Below, in pieces: positions 60,409 to 64,000 of a DNA stretch of 64,000 nt. Each line of letters begins with the position of its first letter. The stretch's first letter is position 1. The notes under the pieces are model-generated. The model saw only the letters and a list, made by a program, of their open reading frames with translations. It had not been told where the DNA came from and made no database searches. Made by a program: the position numbers and the translations under genes. Source of the DNA: an uncultured Flavobacteriaceae bacterium (GTDB lineage: Bacteria; Bacteroidota; Bacteroidia; Flavobacteriales; Flavobacteriaceae); assembly GCA_947500435.1 (NCBI GenBank), contig CANMRV010000001.1, positions 186,001 through 250,000 of the forward strand. Reading direction: 5' to 3'.

Positions 60409-61875
60409 TTGTTCAGAAAATTATCCTTACGAACGCGCATTTTTGTTACCATGATTCTATTGGTCATGATTTCGTCTGTCTTAATCGCGGGGGTTACCTT
60501 TTACCAATACCGTGAGCAGACTAAAGATTATCACGAAGTCCGTTTGGGGAAGAAAGAGGAGCAGGTCAAGCAAAGTGTGAACTTTACGCTCAAAAAAACG
60601 ACTTATCCCCAGACCACAGAATACCTCGGACTCATTTTTCAATATGATATTTACCAGATATCGGACGTTTTATCAGCTCCCTTTAATATTTATGATTTAG
60701 AGGGGCAACTGATAAAAAGTTCCCGTCCGAAGTTTGAAATGGAAACCACCTCGAACTGCTTAGATGCTGAGGTTTTGAACAACTTGGGGTCAAGTGCAGA
60801 AAAGCGCTACGTGGAACGGAATTCTGCCGCTGGGGATCAATACCAAGCCTCCTACACCTACATAACTGACAAGCGGTTCAAACCTATCGGAATTCTGAAT
60901 CTACCATATTATGAAGACAATTCCTTTTACGATAAAGAGCTGAAGGAATTCTTGATTCGGTTGGGTACGGTCTGCTTATTATTGCTTCTGTTGGCAATTG
61001 GGTTGGCCTATTTTATTTCAAAGTATATCACCAGATCATTGCAAACGGTTTCTGATATGATGCATAAAACTGATTTGACCAAGCGCAATGAAAAGATTTT
61101 TATTGAAGACCCAAGTTCTGAAATAGGAAGACTTGTAGATTCCTATAATGAGATGATTGATGAATTGGAGCAAAGTGCTGCAAAATTGGCTCGTAGCGAA
61201 CGTGAACAAGCATGGCGTGAGATGGCGAAACAAGTGGCGCATGAGATTAAAAACCCGTTGACGCCTATGCGTTTGAGCGTGCAGAGTTTTGAGCGAAAAT
61301 TTGACCCCAATGATCCCGATGTCGAAGCTAAGGTAGCCGAATATTCCAAAACCCTGATTCAACAGATTGATACCATGAGTAATATTGCCTCGGCCTTTTC
61401 GAATTTCGCGAAAATGCCAGCGCAACAGAACGAAACTTTGAATGTGGTTAAAATTGTGAAGTTGGCTTTGGATATTTTTACCGAAGACTACATTCACTTT
61501 ATTTCCGAAGAGGAGGAAATCATTGCCAAGCTTGATAGAACACAATTAATACGTGTAGTGACGAATTTGGTCAAGAATGCCATTCAAGCTGTTCCAGAGG
61601 TGGAATCGCCTCGTATTTTGGTTTCGGTTACCAGTGAGGATGAATATTTGAAACTATCCGTTGCGGATAACGGAGTCGGCATTCAAGATGAGTTTACGGA
61701 TAAAATATTTGAACCAAAATTCACCACGAAATCAAGCGGAATGGGACTTGGTTTGGGTATGGTAAAAAATATCGTAGAAACCTATAAGGGAACGATTGAC
61801 GTTAGCTCTCAACCTGAAAAAGGAACGGTTTTTACGGTTCGTTTCCCCAAAGAAAATCTAGCAGCAACTGCTTAA
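60409..61875 (+). CDS. Membrane sensor histidine kinase (NtrY-like)
   Basis: From the TTG at 60409 (chosen because a TACCTTTG element precedes it) the product has 488 residues. The layout is one membrane helix (about 12-32), a periplasmic sensor domain (about 33-185), a second helix (184-204), a HAMP domain (205-258), and the HisKA dimerisation helix with VAHEIKNPLTPMRLS (His278). A catalytic domain follows, with N-box VVTNLVKNAIQAV, G1 DNGVGI and G2 GMGLGLGMVKNI. It lacks a receiver domain, and no response-regulator gene is adjacent. Domain order and motifs resemble NtrY. Confidence 0.85.
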   Translation: MFRKLSLRTRIFVTMILLVMISSVLIAGVTFYQYREQTKDYHEVRLGKKEEQVKQSVNFTLKKTTYPQTTEYLGLIFQYDIYQISDVLSAPFNIYDLEGQLIKSSRPKFEMETTSNCLDAEVLNNLGSSAEKRYVERNSAAGDQYQASYTYITDKRFKPIGILNLPYYEDNSFYDKELKEFLIRLGTVCLLLLLLAIGLAYFISKYITRSLQTVSDMMHKTDLTKRNEKIFIEDPSSEIGRLVDSYNEMIDELEQSAAKLARSEREQAWREMAKQVAHEIKNPLTPMRLSVQSFERKFDPNDPDVEAKVAEYSKTLIQQIDTMSNIASAFSNFAKMPAQQNETLNVVKIVKLALDIFTEDYIHFISEEEEIIAKLDRTQLIRVVTNLVKNAIQAVPEVESPRILVSVTSEDEYLKLSVADNGVGIQDEFTDKIFEPKFTTKSSGMGLGLGMVKNIVETYKGTIDVSSQPEKGTVFTVRFPKENLAATA

Positions 61876-61886
61876 TTTAGTAAACA

Positions 61887-61953
61887 TCCCCTCTAGAGAG
61901 GCGACACAGCGAGAGCTGTGGGCGAGCTGAAGTGCTGGCAGATGTGTTCTTAA
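61887..61953. repeat. Direct repeat, left of phzF
   Basis: TCCCCTCTAGAGAGGCGACA, CAGCGAGAGCTGTGGGCGAG, CTGAAGTGCTGGCAGATGTG, TTCTTAAGG. It is nearly identical in order to 62929-62995, including the CAGCGAGAGC core, and starts with a CCTCTAGAGAGG-type hairpin. Confidence 0.75.
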
Positions 61954-62005
61954 GGGCTAACGCCTCTCAAAACAGTTAATTAATTGAAAGAAACCTAAAA
62001 CCTAA

Positions 62006-62920
62006 ATGCAACTCAAATTCTACATCGTCGACGTCTTCGCCAGAGAAAAGTACGCCGGAAACCAACTGGCCGTTTTCGTCGACTTGGAACAAAAGCTCTC
62101 TGTTGAGCAAATGCAACAGATGACCCGTGAAATCAATTTTGCCGAAAGTACTTTTATAACCTCGATTGAGGATGACGGAAGTTTTCGCGTCCGAATTTTC
62201 ACGACGGAATACGAAGTGCCTTTTGCGGGGCATCCCACTTTGGGAACGACTTATATTCTTGCGAAGCATTTAAAAGAAAAACCGGTAGATGAGATTGTTC
62301 TGCGGCTCAAAAAGGGAGATGTTCCTGTCGCTATAAGCAGGCCTAATGAACTTGAGGAAAGCCGTTTTACCATGCAGCAGGTTCAACCTGAATTTGGTGC
62401 TATGTATACCGCTGAAACAGTAGCTAATGCCTTCGATATCCCATTGGATTATTTCGACGCCTCGATGCCCATTCAAGATGTGAATACGGGCTTGCCCTAT
62501 CTGATAATTTTCCTGAAGGATTTGGAAAGCATCGGAAAACTAAAATTAAATCCGGGGGAGGTTGAGCAGTTTTTAAAGCAGGAAAGATTATTTAAAAGCA
62601 ATAACCCAAGAGGATTGACGACAAACTTGTTTTTTGTAACCAGGGAAACCGTAGAAGAGGAGAATAGTTACCATACACGTATGTTGGTTTTAGAAGATGG
62701 CGCTATGTGGGAAGATGCTGCAACAGGCAGCGCCAATGGTTGCTTTCTAGCGTATTTGCTAAAACATGTTAACCCTGAGCAATCAGCAATAGTAGAACAA
62801 GGTTTTGAGATGGGCCGTAAGTCTATTTTGCATCTAGATGGAGTTCTCCATGAAAATGAATATACCTTAAAAGTTGGAGGCCAAGTAGTGCCTGTGAGCG
62901 AAGGAATGTGGTCGATTTAA
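62006..62920 (+). CDS. PhzF-family isomerase/epimerase
   Basis: The 304-residue protein shows the PhzF fold: IVDVFAREKYAGNQLAVF at the start, NFAESTF with candidate catalytic glutamate E47, PFAGHPTLGTTYIL in the first half, and DAATGSANGCFLAYLL in the second. PhzF of phenazine synthesis isomerises trans-2,3-dihydro-3-hydroxyanthranilate; most bacterial family members have unknown substrates, and no other phenazine genes are present here, so a phenazine role is not inferred. It sits between two direct repeat copies about 1 kb apart. Confidence 0.88.
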   Translation: MQLKFYIVDVFAREKYAGNQLAVFVDLEQKLSVEQMQQMTREINFAESTFITSIEDDGSFRVRIFTTEYEVPFAGHPTLGTTYILAKHLKEKPVDEIVLRLKKGDVPVAISRPNELEESRFTMQQVQPEFGAMYTAETVANAFDIPLDYFDASMPIQDVNTGLPYLIIFLKDLESIGKLKLNPGEVEQFLKQERLFKSNNPRGLTTNLFFVTRETVEEENSYHTRMLVLEDGAMWEDAATGSANGCFLAYLLKHVNPEQSAIVEQGFEMGRKSILHLDGVLHENEYTLKVGGQVVPVSEGMWSI

Positions 62921-62928
62921 AGTATTAT

Positions 62929-62995
62929 CCCCTCTGAGAGGTGACGCAGCGAGAGCTTTGGGCGAGATGAAGCGTTGGCGGGTGTGTTCTCAAAG
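62929..62995. repeat. Direct repeat, right of phzF
   Basis: TCCCCTCTGAGAGGTGACGC, AGCGAGAGCTTTGGGCGAG, ATGAAGCGTTGGCGGGTGTG, TTCTCAAAGG. It is the second copy of 61887-61953, same orientation. Confidence 0.75.
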
Positions 62996-63044
62996 GTAAG
63001 AATGTTCCAAACTGAAGCATGATCAAAGAAACCAAATAATATAA

Positions 63045-63449
63045 ATGAATACTATTCTTCGTATTATTTTTTGTTCAACTTCTTTGGTTTGGTTAGCTGC
63101 GAGTATATACCTTTATCTAAGGCATATCAAGTTAAAAAAGAACACTGTTTTTGCTAGAGGAAAAATAACAAATGTTGTAAGTAAAAGAACAGAATCTTTT
63201 GGCGAGAAAAGAACTGATTACTTTCCTACTGTATGTTTTACTGACATCAAAGGGAAGGAACATGAAATAGAAGGAGATGTAGGTGTATTGGATGAAAATA
63301 AATTCATGGTTGATGATTTGGTGGAGATAGTGTATCAAAAAGATGACCCAAGTAATTTTGCTTTAAAGAAAGATTATAATCTACTTTTCCCAATTACACT
63401 TTTTATAGGCTTTTTGATTTTTTTGTTCATTGGATTGGTAGGAGATTAA
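63045..63449 (+). CDS. DUF3592-like membrane protein
   Basis: The 134-residue protein has an N-terminal membrane helix (IIFCSTSLVWLAASIYLYL), a central beta-rich domain (about 35-105, with RTDYFPTVCFTDIKGKEHEIEG and DDLVEIVYQKDDPSNFALK) and a C-terminal helix (LFPITLFIGFLIFLFIGLV). This is the layout of DUF3592 proteins. No enzymatic or transport role is established for the family. A single gene before the enoyl-CoA hydratase gene. Confidence 0.75.
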   Translation: MNTILRIIFCSTSLVWLAASIYLYLRHIKLKKNTVFARGKITNVVSKRTESFGEKRTDYFPTVCFTDIKGKEHEIEGDVGVLDENKFMVDDLVEIVYQKDDPSNFALKKDYNLLFPITLFIGFLIFLFIGLVGD

Positions 63450-63520
63450 ATTTTCAGTTTGTAAATCTTTACTTGTGTCAAAGGTGAAGTTATTTAGAAA
63501 ATCTTTAATAAAAATTGAAC

Positions 63521-64000
63521 ATGTATAATAACATTGAAGTAAAAGAAGAAAGTTCATTGGCAACAATAACCATCAACCGCCCAAGCAAGCTAAACGCACT
63601 CAACAAGGACACTATTAAAGAGTTGCACGATGCGTTTAAAGCCATGGACAAAGACAAAAACATCAAAGCCATCATCCTAACAGGAAGTGGCGAAAAGGCT
63701 TTTGTGGCCGGAGCCGACATTTCTGAATTTGCCAACTTCTCCGTAAAAGAAGGAGGTAAATTGGCGGCCAAAGGTCAAAAGTTATTATTTGATTTTGTAG
63801 AAGGTCTTTCTACTCCTGTTATAGCGGCAGTCAATGGCTTTGCTCTTGGCGGGGGACTAGAACTCGCAATGTCCTGTCATTTTAGAGTGGCAAGCGATAA
63901 TGCACGTATGGGGCTTCCAGAGGTTTCTTTGGGCGTTATTCCGGGTTATGGGGGCACACAAAGATTGCCACAATTGGTGGGTAAAGGAATAGCTATGGAA
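63521..64000 (+). CDS. Enoyl-CoA hydratase/isomerase family protein, 5' part
   Basis: The first 160 codons are present, and the gene runs off the right edge. It has the crotonase fold: ATITINRPSKLNALNKDT at the start, KAFVAGADISEF with the first oxyanion-hole region, VIAAVNGFALGGGLELAMSC and LPEVSLGVIPGYGGTQRL with the position of the usual catalytic glutamate. The family hydrates enoyl-CoA in fatty-acid beta-oxidation or acts on other acyl-CoA intermediates. The protein is cytoplasmic, and the first ATG is at 63521. The ending residues are not visible, so length and exact clade are unknown. Confidence 0.9.
   Translation, partial: MYNNIEVKEESSLATITINRPSKLNALNKDTIKELHDAFKAMDKDKNIKAIILTGSGEKAFVAGADISEFANFSVKEGGKLAAKGQKLLFDFVEGLSTPVIAAVNGFALGGGLELAMSCHFRVASDNARMGLPEVSLGVIPGYGGTQRLPQLVGKGIAME

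Noticed and set aside
61036..61545. 169-residue minus-strand frame opposite the histidine kinase
   Set aside because: Overlaps conserved HAMP and HisKA sequence on the plus strand; no recognisable protein features.
62006..62920. Phenazine biosynthesis cluster
   Set aside because: Only the widely distributed PhzF family member is present; no other phz genes in the vicinity.

Overview
The window looks like a chromosomal segment of a marine-type member of the Bacteroidota, most likely Flavobacteriaceae. The support is in the sequence: coding is dense and moderately AT-rich; starts lack purine-rich Shine-Dalgarno sequences; several start regions carry the TAnnTTTG minus-7 element typical of this phylum; AraC regulators have multi-pass membrane N-termini; and there is a large TraB/GumN protein, an FKBP-type lipoprotein, sortilin/BNR giants and a ferrochelatase of the cysteine-bearing type. 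No rRNA, tRNA, CRISPR array, phage or intact insertion sequence was seen.

Layout. 0-6.6 kb: hflX 5' end, an EEP-family phosphohydrolase, an FKBP lipoprotein, a PolB-like exonuclease, an O6-alkylguanine repair protein, a CNNM/CBS membrane protein, a CBM-like lipoprotein and a serine hydrolase. 6.6-14.7 kb: a long minus-strand haem run, hemA - hemCD fusion - hemE - GNAT - hemF - 49-aa basic protein - membrane protein - lipoprotein - hemB. It diverges from an AraC-type regulator whose leader holds a perfect 14+3+14 palindrome resembling Fur-superfamily operators. 17.2-25.3 kb: a six-gene plus-strand cluster built around an AAA+ ATPase, with a long coiled-coil protein, two proteins I do not recognise and two membrane proteins; it is the best candidate here for an undescribed system. 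25.3-33.6 kb: a DUF559 nuclease embedded in long palindromic repeats, a 1180-aa TraB/GumN protein, hemH, a MATE exporter and a lactonase-like propeller. 33.8-43.9 kb: an NTF2-like protein, a serine-hydrolase pseudoenzyme, a sugar-dehydrogenase propeller, an EreA/ChaN-like protein, two divergent membrane AraC regulators, an aldo/keto reductase and small membrane proteins. 44.2-52.5 kb: a block bracketed by two copies of an ACTCTTTACAAA palindrome. It holds an AraC regulator and a repeated module of retropepsin-like lipoprotein plus secreted Ntn-type acylase, including the decayed tail of a third protease. 52.7-59.6 kb: two paralogous sortilin/BNR proteins of about 1050 residues with a GIY-YIG nuclease gene between them. 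59.7-64 kb: hemJ, an NtrY-like histidine kinase, a PhzF isomerase, a DUF3592-like protein and the 5' end of an enoyl-CoA hydratase.

Function. Three separate loci (6.6-14.7, 29.9 and 59.7 kb) together encode every haem step from glutamyl-tRNA to protohaem except HemL. Most other genes are envelope-directed: lipoproteins, secreted hydrolases and propellers.

Intergenic regions are rich in short palindromic repeats of at least four families. Family A has core CGAGCGGAGTCGAG, about ten copies. Family B has hairpins of the CTCCCCTCC...GGAGGGG type. Family C has GCTTAGCG-type inverted repeats. Family D is the CGTCTTTGCGAGG type. The two small nuclease genes each sit inside clusters of one family (GIY-YIG in A, DUF559 in B), which suggests nuclease-associated repeat dispersal. 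All calls rest on reading the sequence and recalled family knowledge; no database search was run.
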